Shown here in pieces: positions 34,309 through 43,809 of a DNA stretch of 64,000 nucleotides. The notes below the pieces were generated by a model, which searched no databases, had not been told where the DNA came from, and was given only the letters and a program-made list of their open reading frames with translations. A program made the position numbers and the translations under genes. How positions within the stretch are numbered: position 1 is the first letter of the stretch; each line of letters begins with the position of its first letter. The DNA comes from an uncultured Alphaproteobacteria bacterium (lineage in GTDB: Bacteria > Pseudomonadota > Alphaproteobacteria > HIMB59 > GCA-002718135), in assembly GCA_902620285.1 (NCBI GenBank), contig CACNHT010000002.1, positions 20,503 through 84,502 of the forward strand, written 5' to 3'.

Positions 34309-35669
34309 TAATTATATTTGGGTAAGTAATTCCCGTGTGCTTCAATTAACTTATCAACCATTGCATATATCTCATCAATAGATAAATTTGCACCAGTGAG
34401 TGGGTCAAGCATTGCAGCATGATATATATGCTCTTTTTTATTTGTTAATGCGGCTTCTGCAGTCAATATTTGAACATTTATATTTGTTCTCATTAAAGCT
34501 GCTAAGTGTTCTGGCAAACGTCCAGTTTTTTGAGGCTGATTACCATTTGAATTAATTAAACAAGGAACTTCGACACAGCAATTTGATGGTAAATTATCAA
34601 TATATCCATCATTCATCACATTACCATTAATTGTTACTTCATTGTTGTTTGCTACAGCATCCATTATGTATGATGCATATTCCTTACCTCTTTTTAGAGG
34701 TTGATTATGTATAGGCGTCATATCTTTTTCCAAGTCATCCCAAAGCTTGATATTATTTTCACATCTATCAATGTATTCTTCTATGGGAATTTTATATTGA
34801 TCAATTAAATCTTGTCTGTTCTGCTTTATGAACCATGGAACGTATTCAGCAAAATGTTCGCTAGACTCTGTAACAAAATAACCAAATCGTCTTAAAATTT
34901 CGTATCTTACTTTTTCATGTAGCACTTTATCTGATTCACTATCTTTACCTATACTTCTAGTTGATGTTATTTTATCACTCACAATATCATCAGCTAATTT
35001 TTTTAATTTTGGGTAAAGATCTTCTCCACCATTACCATTCTTTTTTGTAAACTTTTTATAGAAAGCCATGTGGTTAATTCCAGCACATAGATAATCAATA
35101 TCCTCAATTTTTTCATTTAAATCTCTAGCAAGCATTTCTGCAGTTCCTTGTACAGAATGACAAAGTCCTATAGATTTAATTCCAGGGCAAGCATTATTTA
35201 TTGCTATCATGTTTGAACACATTGGGTTTACATATTGTAACCATAAAGAATTTGGACAAAGATCCATTATGTCTTTACCAATATCTACTAAAACGGGAAT
35301 GGTTCTTAGACCTCTCATAATTCCACCAATACCAAGGGTATCAGCTATTGTCTGTTTTAACCCAAATTGATTTGGAATATCAAAATCGATTACTGTTGAT
35401 GGTTTGTATCCACCTACCTGTATAGTTGACTGAACAAAATCAGAACCCGCTAAAGCTTCTTTTCTATTAGTGTATGATTTTATATTAGGAGATGCATTTA
35501 ATTTTTTTGCAATTACATCTAATAATTCATGAGAAATTTTTAATCTTTTTTCATCAATATCTACAAGTGCAATATCCATTTTTTTAAAATCATCAATGAA
35601 CATTAAATCTGTAAAAATATTTTTGGTAAATACTGCGCTACCAGCACCAATGATTGTAAGCTTAGTCAA
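34308..35669 (-). CDS. Glycoside hydrolase family 4 protein, alpha-galactosidase (MelA)-like, CHSV motif
   Basis: TIIGAGSAVFTKN Rossmann start; VNPMCSNM; GLCHSVQGT; GINHMAFY. Confidence 0.88.
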   Translation of the reverse strand: MTKLTIIGAGSAVFTKNIFTDLMFIDDFKKMDIALVDIDEKRLKISHELLDVIAKKLNASPNIKSYTNRKEALAGSDFVQSTIQVGGYKPSTVIDFDIPNQFGLKQTIADTLGIGGIMRGLRTIPVLVDIGKDIMDLCPNSLWLQYVNPMCSNMIAINNACPGIKSIGLCHSVQGTAEMLARDLNEKIEDIDYLCAGINHMAFYKKFTKKNGNGGEDLYPKLKKLADDIVSDKITSTRSIGKDSESDKVLHEKVRYEILRRFGYFVTESSEHFAEYVPWFIKQNRQDLIDQYKIPIEEYIDRCENNIKLWDDLEKDMTPIHNQPLKRGKEYASYIMDAVANNNEVTINGNVMNDGYIDNLPSNCCVEVPCLINSNGNQPQKTGRLPEHLAALMRTNINVQILTAEAALTNKKEHIYHAAMLDPLTGANLSIDEIYAMVDKLIEAHGNYLPKYN

Positions 35670-36402
35670 TTTTATACTCCATAATTGAATTATGATTTGC
35701 TACTTTTAACTGGTTATAAGAAGCATGTCCAATTTCTTTATAAGGATTATTGGATTTAGTATTAAAGCACACTATTAATGTTCTTCTAGAATTTTGTGAT
35801 TTATTTGCATCAGAAGAGTGCAATAGATTTGCATGAAAGAATAATGCATCTCCTGGTTCTGCTTCAATATAAACAGACTCATGTCTTTTTTCTAATTCTC
35901 TTATTCTTTCATTATCTGCCGTTTGTTCAGGTGTGTCTGATCGTTCATGGCTAATTCTTCCAACACGATGAGAACCCTTTAATACTTTAAGGCAACCATT
36001 TTCTTTATTTGCTTTATCAAGCATTATAAAACATGATGCCATATCTGGATAAAGACAAGCATTGTGATACCAATAACCATAATCTTGATGCCAATCAAAT
36101 CCACCATCACCTGGATTTTTCCAAATAATTTTAGAATGATAATGATAAACTTCATCATTTAAGAATGTTTCCATTGGTTTGACTATTCTCTCATTAGTAG
36201 AGAATTTTCCAAATAAATCCTCTGAAGGATGATTCCACATTGTCATTGTTAGTTTGCCAGTTGAAGTTGTTGTTTCTCTAGCACTCTCCTCTTTATCTTG
36301 TCGAATAGCTATATATTGATTTAGCTTATCGATCTCTTTATTAGAAAAAAGACCTTTCTTTAGTACAAATCCATTCGTTATAAAATTCTGTAAATCAGTC
36401 AT
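35662..36402 (-). CDS. Phytanoyl-CoA dioxygenase (PhyH) family protein
   Basis: FDWHQDYGYWYHN (HxD), NGCLKVLKGSHRVGRI, distal HANLLHSSDANKSQNSRRTL. Confidence 0.9.
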   Translation of the reverse strand: MTDLQNFITNGFVLKKGLFSNKEIDKLNQYIAIRQDKEESARETTTSTGKLTMTMWNHPSEDLFGKFSTNERIVKPMETFLNDEVYHYHSKIIWKNPGDGGFDWHQDYGYWYHNACLYPDMASCFIMLDKANKENGCLKVLKGSHRVGRISHERSDTPEQTADNERIRELEKRHESVYIEAEPGDALFFHANLLHSSDANKSQNSRRTLIVCFNTKSNNPYKEIGHASYNQLKVANHNSIMEYKID

Positions 36403-36452
36403 TTTTAATATTTTTTTTAATGATGTATAAAAAATAAAATATTGTCAATTAA

Positions 36453-36467
36453 TTTACTCAGTGTAAA
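36453..36467. promoter_or_regulatory. Candidate operator: imperfect dyad TTTACTC-A-GTGTAAA in a divergent intergenic region
   Basis: 7-bp arms with one mismatch around a central A, just upstream of the GH4 start and divergent from phyH. Confidence 0.3.
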
Positions 36468-36476
36468 AATGAAAAT

Positions 36477-37961
36477 ATGAAAATTAGTTTTATTGGTGCT
36501 GGCAGTATAGGTTTTACTCAAACTTTGGTAAGAGACTTGCTAAAAGTTCCTGAATTTCAAGATATCACTTTTTCATTTCATGACATATCAGAAAAAAATT
36601 TAGATTTGGTTTCTCGATTAATTCAAAAAGATATTGAGCAAAATAAACTTCCAGCAAAGATTGAACAATCTACTGATAGAAAAAAATCTTTAGATGGAGC
36701 TAAATATATTATCAACTGTACTCGAATTGGCGGGTTAGAAGCATTTGAACATGATATAAATATCCCTCTTCAATATGGAGTTGATCAATGTGTGGGAGAT
36801 ACAATTTGTGCTGGTGGAATTTTATATGGACAAAGAAATATTCCTCAAACTTTAAATTTTTGTGAAGATATAAAATCTTATTCCCATACAGATGCATTAT
36901 TTTTAAATTATTCTAATCCCATGGCTATGAACACATGGGCAGCTGTATCAGAAGCAAAAGTAAATACAGTTGGTTTGTGCCACGGTGTTCAAGGTGGTGC
37001 TAAATTAATTTCTAAAGCTTTAGGTTCTGAAAATGATACAGATCTTGAGTATATGTGTAGTGGCATAAATCATATGACTTGGTACATTGAATTAAAATAC
37101 AAAGGTAAAAATGTTACAAAAGATGAGCTTATTGAAGCACTAGAAAATCATCCCGAAATATCAAAACAAGAAAAAGTTAGAATTGATATTCTGAAGAGAT
37201 TTGGTTTGTTCTCAACTGAGAGTAATGGTCATTTAAGTGAATATCTTCCATGGTACAGGAAAAGAGTAGAAGAAATACCAAAGTGGATTGATTTATCAAA
37301 TTGGATACATGGTGAAACAGGTGGCTATTTGAGAGTTACATCAGAAAAAAGGAATTGGTTTGTTGAAGATTTTTCAAAATTTTTAAATGAATCTGGAATT
37401 GATTTATCAACGCATAAAAGATCCACTGAACATGGAAGCTATATAATAGAAGCTATAGAAACTAACAGACCTTATCGTGGCCATTTTAATGTTGTCAATA
37501 ATGGCACAATAACAAATTTACCTGACGATTGTGTAATCGAGAGTACTGGTATGGTTGATAAGGATGGTATTAAAATGATTAAAGGCATCGAATTACCCAT
37601 GGCTTGCGCATCACTTTGCCGTACTTCAATTGACGTTCAAAGAATGGCCGTAAAAGCTGCAATTGAAGGTGATATCAATCTTTTAAAATTAGCTGTTCTA
37701 CAAGATCCATTAGTAAGTGCTGTTTGTTCACCTGATGAAGTTTGGGCAATGGTAGATGAAATGTTAGTTGCACAATCTAAGTGGTTACCGCAATATCAAA
37801 ACGAAATGGACCAAGCATTAGAAAGAATAAAAAAATCAACTGTTAAAAAGAAAAATTTCAAAGGTGCTGCTAGAATGAAAACAAGATCACCTGAAGAGTT
37901 AAAAAATGATAAAGAATCATCTCTTCTTGTAGAAGCACAAGCTTTTGAATTTGATAAATAA
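36477..37961 (+). CDS. Glycoside hydrolase family 4 protein, CHGV motif (alpha-glucuronidase-like subgroup)
   Basis: SFIGAGSIGFTQTLVRDLL; YSNPMAMN; GLCHGVQGG; GINHMTWY. Confidence 0.87.
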   Translation: MKISFIGAGSIGFTQTLVRDLLKVPEFQDITFSFHDISEKNLDLVSRLIQKDIEQNKLPAKIEQSTDRKKSLDGAKYIINCTRIGGLEAFEHDINIPLQYGVDQCVGDTICAGGILYGQRNIPQTLNFCEDIKSYSHTDALFLNYSNPMAMNTWAAVSEAKVNTVGLCHGVQGGAKLISKALGSENDTDLEYMCSGINHMTWYIELKYKGKNVTKDELIEALENHPEISKQEKVRIDILKRFGLFSTESNGHLSEYLPWYRKRVEEIPKWIDLSNWIHGETGGYLRVTSEKRNWFVEDFSKFLNESGIDLSTHKRSTEHGSYIIEAIETNRPYRGHFNVVNNGTITNLPDDCVIESTGMVDKDGIKMIKGIELPMACASLCRTSIDVQRMAVKAAIEGDINLLKLAVLQDPLVSAVCSPDEVWAMVDEMLVAQSKWLPQYQNEMDQALERIKKSTVKKKNFKGAARMKTRSPEELKNDKESSLLVEAQAFEFDK

Positions 37962-37964
37962 TTT

Positions 37965-39494
37965 ATGAAAGACATTAAAAATGTTGTTATTTTAGGCGGT
38001 GGAACTGCTGGTTGGTTAGCCGCTTATATTATGAGTGATTTTTTTTACTCAAATAAATTAAATGCAAATGTAAAAGTAATTGAATCATCGAAAATTCCTA
38101 CCATTGGTGTTGGAGAGGGAACAACAAGTATTTTTTATGAGTTTTTAAAAAAATATAATTTAGATGAGACAGATTTTTTAAAAGAAACTAAAGCTACTTT
38201 AAAGTTTGGTATTGTTCATAAAGACTGGAAAGAATTAGGGTATACATATTATGGACCAATTGATGATCCACAATTAATTGCACCAAAAGGTAAGCCAGAA
38301 AATTTTGAATATTTAAAAGCTTATGCTGTTGCTGCTGGGAGACCAGTTTCAGAAATTCACCTTCATACTTTGCTTATGCAAAATAAAAAAGTTCCATATG
38401 TTTATAAAGATAATAACTTAGAACTTATTAGTCCATTTTATTATGCATATCATTTTGATAATTCACTAGTGGCTAGTTATTTAAAGAAAAGATCACAGAA
38501 TATAGAAATAATTGATGATATTTATACATCTTCTAAAATGAATGATGATGGAACAGTAAAATCTTTACATTTTCAAAGTGGTTTAGAATTAGAAGTTGAT
38601 CTTGTTATTGATTGTAGTGGATTTAAGAAATTAATTATTGGAGACCAGTACAAAACAAAATGGAAATCTTATCAAGACAACTTGCCAGTTAATAGAGCAA
38701 TGCCATTTTTTCTAGATATTAATGAAGATAATTATATTAATTATACTTTAGCTTGGGCACAAAAATTTGGTTGGATGTGGCAAATTCCAACCCAAGAAAG
38801 AATAGGTGCTGGCTATGTATATTGTGATCAATTTATATCACCTGATCAAGCACAAGAAGAAATAGAAAAAGTTCTTGGACATAAAATTGAACCAAGAAGA
38901 GATATAAAATTTAACAGTGGCCGTCTTGAAAAGTATTGGGTAAAAAATTGTTTAGCAATTGGATTATCATCTGGCTTTCTTGAACCATTGGAGGCTACCT
39001 CCATTCATAGTACGTTAGTACAATTAATTTTATTTGCTTCTGAATATTTAAAAAAAGAAATGGATTTTAACGATGATACTAAAATATCAGATTTTAATAA
39101 TCGTATTGGTCGACAGTTTGATGATTTTAAAACATTTTTGAATATGCATTATGTTTCTAAAAGAAGAGACTCAAAATTTTGGGAATATGTTGCTGATGAA
39201 TGTATTAGTGATGAAACAAAAAAACTTATATCACTTTGGCAAGATGAACTTCCAAGTTTGGATCACTTTGATGATTACTTATCTGGTTTACCTCATGTAC
39301 AATCACAATTGTATTATCCGGTAGTGGATGGTTTAGGTTTATTAAATAAAGAATCTGCAAGAGATCAAATGAGTAAATATGATCTTCGATCAACTTCCAG
39401 AAAGTTTTACAATGAATTTTCTGAAAAATTTAATGAAATTATAAAGAATTCTCTTACACACAACCAATTTATAGATCTTTCAGTAAATTCTTAA
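37965..39494 (+). CDS. Flavin-dependent tryptophan halogenase family protein
   Basis: ILGGGTAGWLAAY FAD motif; VGEGTT; KATLKFGIVHKDW (candidate catalytic Lys region); GWMWQIP (WxWxIP); SSGFLEPLEATSIH (candidate catalytic Glu region). Confidence 0.9.
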   Translation: MKDIKNVVILGGGTAGWLAAYIMSDFFYSNKLNANVKVIESSKIPTIGVGEGTTSIFYEFLKKYNLDETDFLKETKATLKFGIVHKDWKELGYTYYGPIDDPQLIAPKGKPENFEYLKAYAVAAGRPVSEIHLHTLLMQNKKVPYVYKDNNLELISPFYYAYHFDNSLVASYLKKRSQNIEIIDDIYTSSKMNDDGTVKSLHFQSGLELEVDLVIDCSGFKKLIIGDQYKTKWKSYQDNLPVNRAMPFFLDINEDNYINYTLAWAQKFGWMWQIPTQERIGAGYVYCDQFISPDQAQEEIEKVLGHKIEPRRDIKFNSGRLEKYWVKNCLAIGLSSGFLEPLEATSIHSTLVQLILFASEYLKKEMDFNDDTKISDFNNRIGRQFDDFKTFLNMHYVSKRRDSKFWEYVADECISDETKKLISLWQDELPSLDHFDDYLSGLPHVQSQLYYPVVDGLGLLNKESARDQMSKYDLRSTSRKFYNEFSEKFNEIIKNSLTHNQFIDLSVNS

Positions 39495-39582
39495 GATTCT
39501 ATAAAATATTCAAATTTTGATATTGATTTTGAGACAAAAAAACCTTTTATTTAAATAAATATTTATTTCCAAGGGAGGAATG

Positions 39583-41610
39583 ATGGGTATTGAAACTAAA
39601 TTTACATTTAAAAGTAAGGCAGCAAGCTTACTTGTAGGGGCGAGCATGCTAGCTATGTCTTCTACTGCAAGTGGTCTAGAAACACTGCCTGAAGATAAGA
39701 GTATGTCTGGCATGAAGATAGAGCTCGTTGGTAGAGATGATTTATGGACTTACAAAAGTTGTGATAACTATAATGAATCTCCGTTGACCAAGTCTTATGT
39801 TGATGCTGGCAAATTACCACCAGTTAATGAAAGGATGCCAAAAGAACCATGGATGGCAAAAACAGATCAAATGGTTGATGGTATTGGTGAATATGGTGGC
39901 ACATTCCGTCATGTAATTGGTGGAAGACCAGAGGGTTTCAACTGGTTAGCTGGTCAAAGTCAAGGTTGGGGTGGAATTAACATTCAGTTAATGGAATCTT
40001 TAACAAGACTTGGTCCATTATGGCAAATTAAACCAGAGGAAGCTAATCCACTTCCAAACTTAGCTAAAGATTGGGAATGGAGTTCTGATAGAAAATCATT
40101 AACAATGAATCTAATTGAAGGTGCAAGATGGTCTGATGGAGACATTTTTGATACTGAAGATATAGATTTTTGGTGGAACGATAATGTTCAAGATGCAAAT
40201 GTTGCATCTAGATTACCAAAAGATGCGTTAGGTGCTGGAACAACACTTGAAATTTTGGGACCATATTCATTCAAATTTAATTTTGATGAACCAAAAGGTA
40301 ATGCAGTCTTAGCACAACTTGCATATATGGGAGGAGCGCCTGGACCATCACATGTGATGAAGCCACTTCACCCAGCTCATAATAGTGATGCTACATATGA
40401 GTCTTATGCAAATGGTATGCCGGCAAGTGTTTTACCAATAGTTACACTTGGTGCATATGTGCCTGTAGTTCATAAAGTTGATGAGCTAATGGTAATGAAA
40501 CGTAATCCATACTATTGGAAAGTAGATGAGGAGTGTAATCAACTTCCTTACTACAATGAAACTATCTACAAGTTAACATCTTGGGATGATAGAACCACGC
40601 AAGCTTTAGCTGGAACTGGAGATTTTTCAAATATGGAAAACCCAGGAAATTATGTTGAAGCATTAAAACAGAATAAAGATCCGAACTCTCCAGTTAAATC
40701 AGTTTTTGGAACTAGATTAATTGCTTGGGACCTTATGATGAATTTATCATCAGATTTTGGTGTAAGTAGTGATTATGAAAGAGAGCTAAGACAATTATTC
40801 AGAAATGTGGAATTTAGGAAAGCAATTTCTCATGCAATGGACAGAGACACTATGGGTCAATCTGTTGCAAGAGGCCCTTTCTTCCATCCACATGCTGGTG
40901 GTTTTGTAGCTGGTTCACCATTTCATAATTTTGAAGACTCAATTTATTATGGATATAATGCTTCAGGAGCAAACAGTATCCTTGATGGTTTAGGTCTAAA
41001 AGATTCTGATGGTAATGGAATTAGAAACTTACCAAATGGTGGTGCTGATTTAGTAATTGATATACTTCACTCAAGTACTAGATCTACTGACATTAAGCTT
41101 GCTGATGCAGCTGTCAGTATGTTTGAGGCAATAGGTATTAAACCTGTTCTTAAACCGAGTGATAATACAGATGCCTTTACCGATAATGGTAATTGGAGCA
41201 TGTTTATTGCTAGAGAGCACTGGGTTGTAGCAACAAAAAATATTGGTGATAGATTACCAACTACAACTCAAAACCCTGCTTGGCATAGGGACAATGGTGG
41301 AGATCTTCTACCTTTCGAAGAGACATTAGTAGAAAAAGCTAAAGGTATTTTAGCAACAAATGATCTTTCGGAAGTTGCAAGTCTTGCAAGAGATATCCAA
41401 AGAGTTCGAACTGAAAATGTTTATACAGTGGGTTTAATTCAAGCTCCTGCTGCACTTCTAATTAATAAAAGGATTAAAAATAATCATCCTGGTGCACCTG
41501 TATACATGTATGAGTGGGCTGAAGATGGTGTAATGAGAGAAAGACTTTACACACCAAAAGCAGATCAACTTGACGAATTCTTGCCTGGTGTTTTGGCAGA
41601 ATATAAATAA
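39583..41610 (+). CDS. ABC transporter substrate-binding protein, family 5 (peptide/nickel/oligosaccharide type)
   Basis: Signal-peptide-like N-terminus, PLPNLAKDWEWSSDRKSLTMNLIEGARWSDGDIFDTEDIDFWWND and VEFRKAISHAMDRDTM. Confidence 0.92.
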   Translation: MGIETKFTFKSKAASLLVGASMLAMSSTASGLETLPEDKSMSGMKIELVGRDDLWTYKSCDNYNESPLTKSYVDAGKLPPVNERMPKEPWMAKTDQMVDGIGEYGGTFRHVIGGRPEGFNWLAGQSQGWGGINIQLMESLTRLGPLWQIKPEEANPLPNLAKDWEWSSDRKSLTMNLIEGARWSDGDIFDTEDIDFWWNDNVQDANVASRLPKDALGAGTTLEILGPYSFKFNFDEPKGNAVLAQLAYMGGAPGPSHVMKPLHPAHNSDATYESYANGMPASVLPIVTLGAYVPVVHKVDELMVMKRNPYYWKVDEECNQLPYYNETIYKLTSWDDRTTQALAGTGDFSNMENPGNYVEALKQNKDPNSPVKSVFGTRLIAWDLMMNLSSDFGVSSDYERELRQLFRNVEFRKAISHAMDRDTMGQSVARGPFFHPHAGGFVAGSPFHNFEDSIYYGYNASGANSILDGLGLKDSDGNGIRNLPNGGADLVIDILHSSTRSTDIKLADAAVSMFEAIGIKPVLKPSDNTDAFTDNGNWSMFIAREHWVVATKNIGDRLPTTTQNPAWHRDNGGDLLPFEETLVEKAKGILATNDLSEVASLARDIQRVRTENVYTVGLIQAPAALLINKRIKNNHPGAPVYMYEWAEDGVMRERLYTPKADQLDEFLPGVLAEYK

Positions 41611-41621
41611 TTTTAACTTTT

Positions 41622-41653
41622 ATGGCCCATTTTAATGGGCCATATTTTTTTTT
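41622..41653 (+). terminator. Intercistronic hairpin plus T-tract after the SBP gene
   Basis: Perfect 10-bp stem ATGGCCCATT-TT-AATGGGCCAT followed by A and nine T. Confidence 0.88.
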
Positions 41654-41656
41654 GAA

Positions 41657-42682
41657 ATGGGATTTCTAGTTTTTTTTATTAAAAGAGCATTAGCAACAAT
41701 TCCTTTGCTATTTGCAATTACTGTAGTTGCTTTTACTCTTCTTCAAGCAATGCCGGGCGATTATGCAGATCAATGGAAAAATCAAACAATGATGCTTGGA
41801 GGTATTAGTGAAGAAGAGGCACAAATTCAAGCAGATGAATTAAGGGTAAAGTTGGGATTAGATAAACCAGTTTACATTCAATATTTTAATTGGGTAAAAG
41901 ATTTAACCTTGTATTGGGATCTAGGAGAATCTTTTATTCAAAAAAGATCAGTAAATGAAGTTGTTGGTGATAGAATTCCAAGAACCTTATTGTTGGCCTT
42001 TATATGTTATTTTAATGCTGTCACAATAGGAATATTAGCAGGTGTTTATGCAGCAACACATCAATATCAAATTGGAGATCAAGTAGCTACAGTATTAACA
42101 TTTTTAGCCTTTTCAATTCCAAAATTTATTATTGCAATTTTTATTTTATATTTTTGGGCTATAAAATTTCATTCTCCTTATTATGGCTCTTTATTTTCAC
42201 AAGAATATGTTCTTCAAGAAGGTTGGTGGAGTTTAGCAAAGACATGGGATTTCTTTTTACATACATGGCCTATTATTGCTGTCGGTAGTTTTGTTGGTGC
42301 TGGCTATCAAATGAGAATGATGAGAGGCAATTTATTAGATGTTTTAAAAATGCAATTTATTGAAACAGCAAGAGCTAAAGGATTAAAGGAAAGCAAAATA
42401 ATTTGGAAGCATGGTGTTCCAAATGCCTTACATCCAATCATAATGAATCAAGGAAGAAGTGTTGGGTATTTAATTGAAGGAGAAATAGAGGTTGCAATAG
42501 TTTTAGCTATTCCGACAGTGGGGCCATTAATTTTAAGTTCGGTTTCATCTATGGATATTTATGTTGCTTCATCTATTTTTATGATTTTATCTCTGATTTT
42601 AGTTATAGGTAATTTTGTTGCAGATTGTATTTTAGCATTACTTGATCCAAGAATAAGAGATATGGCTGGTGGGGCTGCATAA
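41657..42682 (+). CDS. ABC transporter permease (DppB/OppB type)
   Basis: DppB-like N-terminus (RALATIPLLFAITVVAFTLLQAMPGD) and MLDVLKMQFIETARAKGLKESKIIWKHGVPNAL EAA loop region. Confidence 0.93.
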   Translation: MGFLVFFIKRALATIPLLFAITVVAFTLLQAMPGDYADQWKNQTMMLGGISEEEAQIQADELRVKLGLDKPVYIQYFNWVKDLTLYWDLGESFIQKRSVNEVVGDRIPRTLLLAFICYFNAVTIGILAGVYAATHQYQIGDQVATVLTFLAFSIPKFIIAIFILYFWAIKFHSPYYGSLFSQEYVLQEGWWSLAKTWDFFLHTWPIIAVGSFVGAGYQMRMMRGNLLDVLKMQFIETARAKGLKESKIIWKHGVPNALHPIIMNQGRSVGYLIEGEIEVAIVLAIPTVGPLILSSVSSMDIYVASSIFMILSLILVIGNFVADCILALLDPRIRDMAGGAA

Positions 42683-43809
42683 TGAATAGCAATAAAGAAA
42701 ATTTAACTTTAAATGCTGAAGCAAAAAATTATTCAAAAGTTAATTCACATTGGCATCTATCTTTTTTAAGATTAAAAAAAAACCGTTATGGTATGTTTGG
42801 ATTTTACAGTGTAATTTTTATTTTTCTTTTAGCTATATTTGCAGAATTTTTATCACCACATAGTTATAAAAAAACATATCCTGATAAACTATATTATCCA
42901 CCTCAAGCTTTACATTTTGTAGATAATGAAGGTAATTTTCACTTAAGACCATTTGTTTATGATCTTGTTGAAGAAATGGATATGGAAACATTTGAGTTTA
43001 CTTTCACAGAATCCGAAGAAATGATCCCAGTTTATTTTTTTATTAAGGGTGATGAATATTCTTTTTTTGGCATTAAATCGAACATTCGTTTATTTGGAAA
43101 CACAAATGGAATGATCCATCTCTTAGGCACTGATAATATGGGTAGGGATATATTATCTAGGATGCTTATTGGAACACAGATTACATTGTTGTTTGCTATG
43201 ATTGCAGTCTTTGCATCATTAATTCTTGGATTAATAGTTGGAATAAGTTCAGGATATTATGGCGGAACTTATGATTTAATTGCTCAACGTGTTACAGAAT
43301 TTGCATTATCATTCCCCGCTTATCCCTTGTATTTTGCTTTAGTGGCATTATTGCCAAGGAGGGCAGACGAGACAGTAGTATTCGTACTTTTTGCAGGTAT
43401 CATAGTACTATTAAACTGGGCATCAATAGCAAGAGAAATTAGAGGTAAGACTTTCTTAGTAAGAAACTTAGAGTTTGTAAGAGCAGCTAGAGCTCTTGGA
43501 GCCTCTAGATCTCGTATAATGATTCAACATATTTTTCCAAATACATTATCTCATGTTATTGTTTGGACATCCTTTACAATACCATCAATTATTTTAGTTG
43601 AAACTTTCCTTAGTTTTTTAGGGGTAGGTGTTCAACATCCGATGGTTTCTTGGGGTGTTATGCTGAACCAAGTTTTAGATATTCAAAGTTTTGCTTATGC
43701 TCCTTGGATGATGGCACCAGTTGGAATGATTATTTTCACAGTCTTAGCATTCAACGCTTTTGGAGACGGTGTAAGAGACGCAGTTGACCCATATGCAGTC
43801 ACAAAATAA
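42682..43809 (+). CDS. ABC transporter permease (DppC/OppC type)
   Basis: LGTDNMGRDILSRMLIGTQITLLFA and FVRAARALGASRSRIMIQHIFPNTL. Confidence 0.93.
   Translation: MNSNKENLTLNAEAKNYSKVNSHWHLSFLRLKKNRYGMFGFYSVIFIFLLAIFAEFLSPHSYKKTYPDKLYYPPQALHFVDNEGNFHLRPFVYDLVEEMDMETFEFTFTESEEMIPVYFFIKGDEYSFFGIKSNIRLFGNTNGMIHLLGTDNMGRDILSRMLIGTQITLLFAMIAVFASLILGLIVGISSGYYGGTYDLIAQRVTEFALSFPAYPLYFALVALLPRRADETVVFVLFAGIIVLLNWASIAREIRGKTFLVRNLEFVRAARALGASRSRIMIQHIFPNTLSHVIVWTSFTIPSIILVETFLSFLGVGVQHPMVSWGVMLNQVLDIQSFAYAPWMMAPVGMIIFTVLAFNAFGDGVRDAVDPYAVTK

Noticed and set aside
37965-39494. Halogenase gene as evidence of a secondary-metabolite biosynthetic cluster
   Set aside because: No NRPS, PKS, RiPP or other biosynthetic core genes nearby; the neighbours are glycosidases and sugar transport genes.
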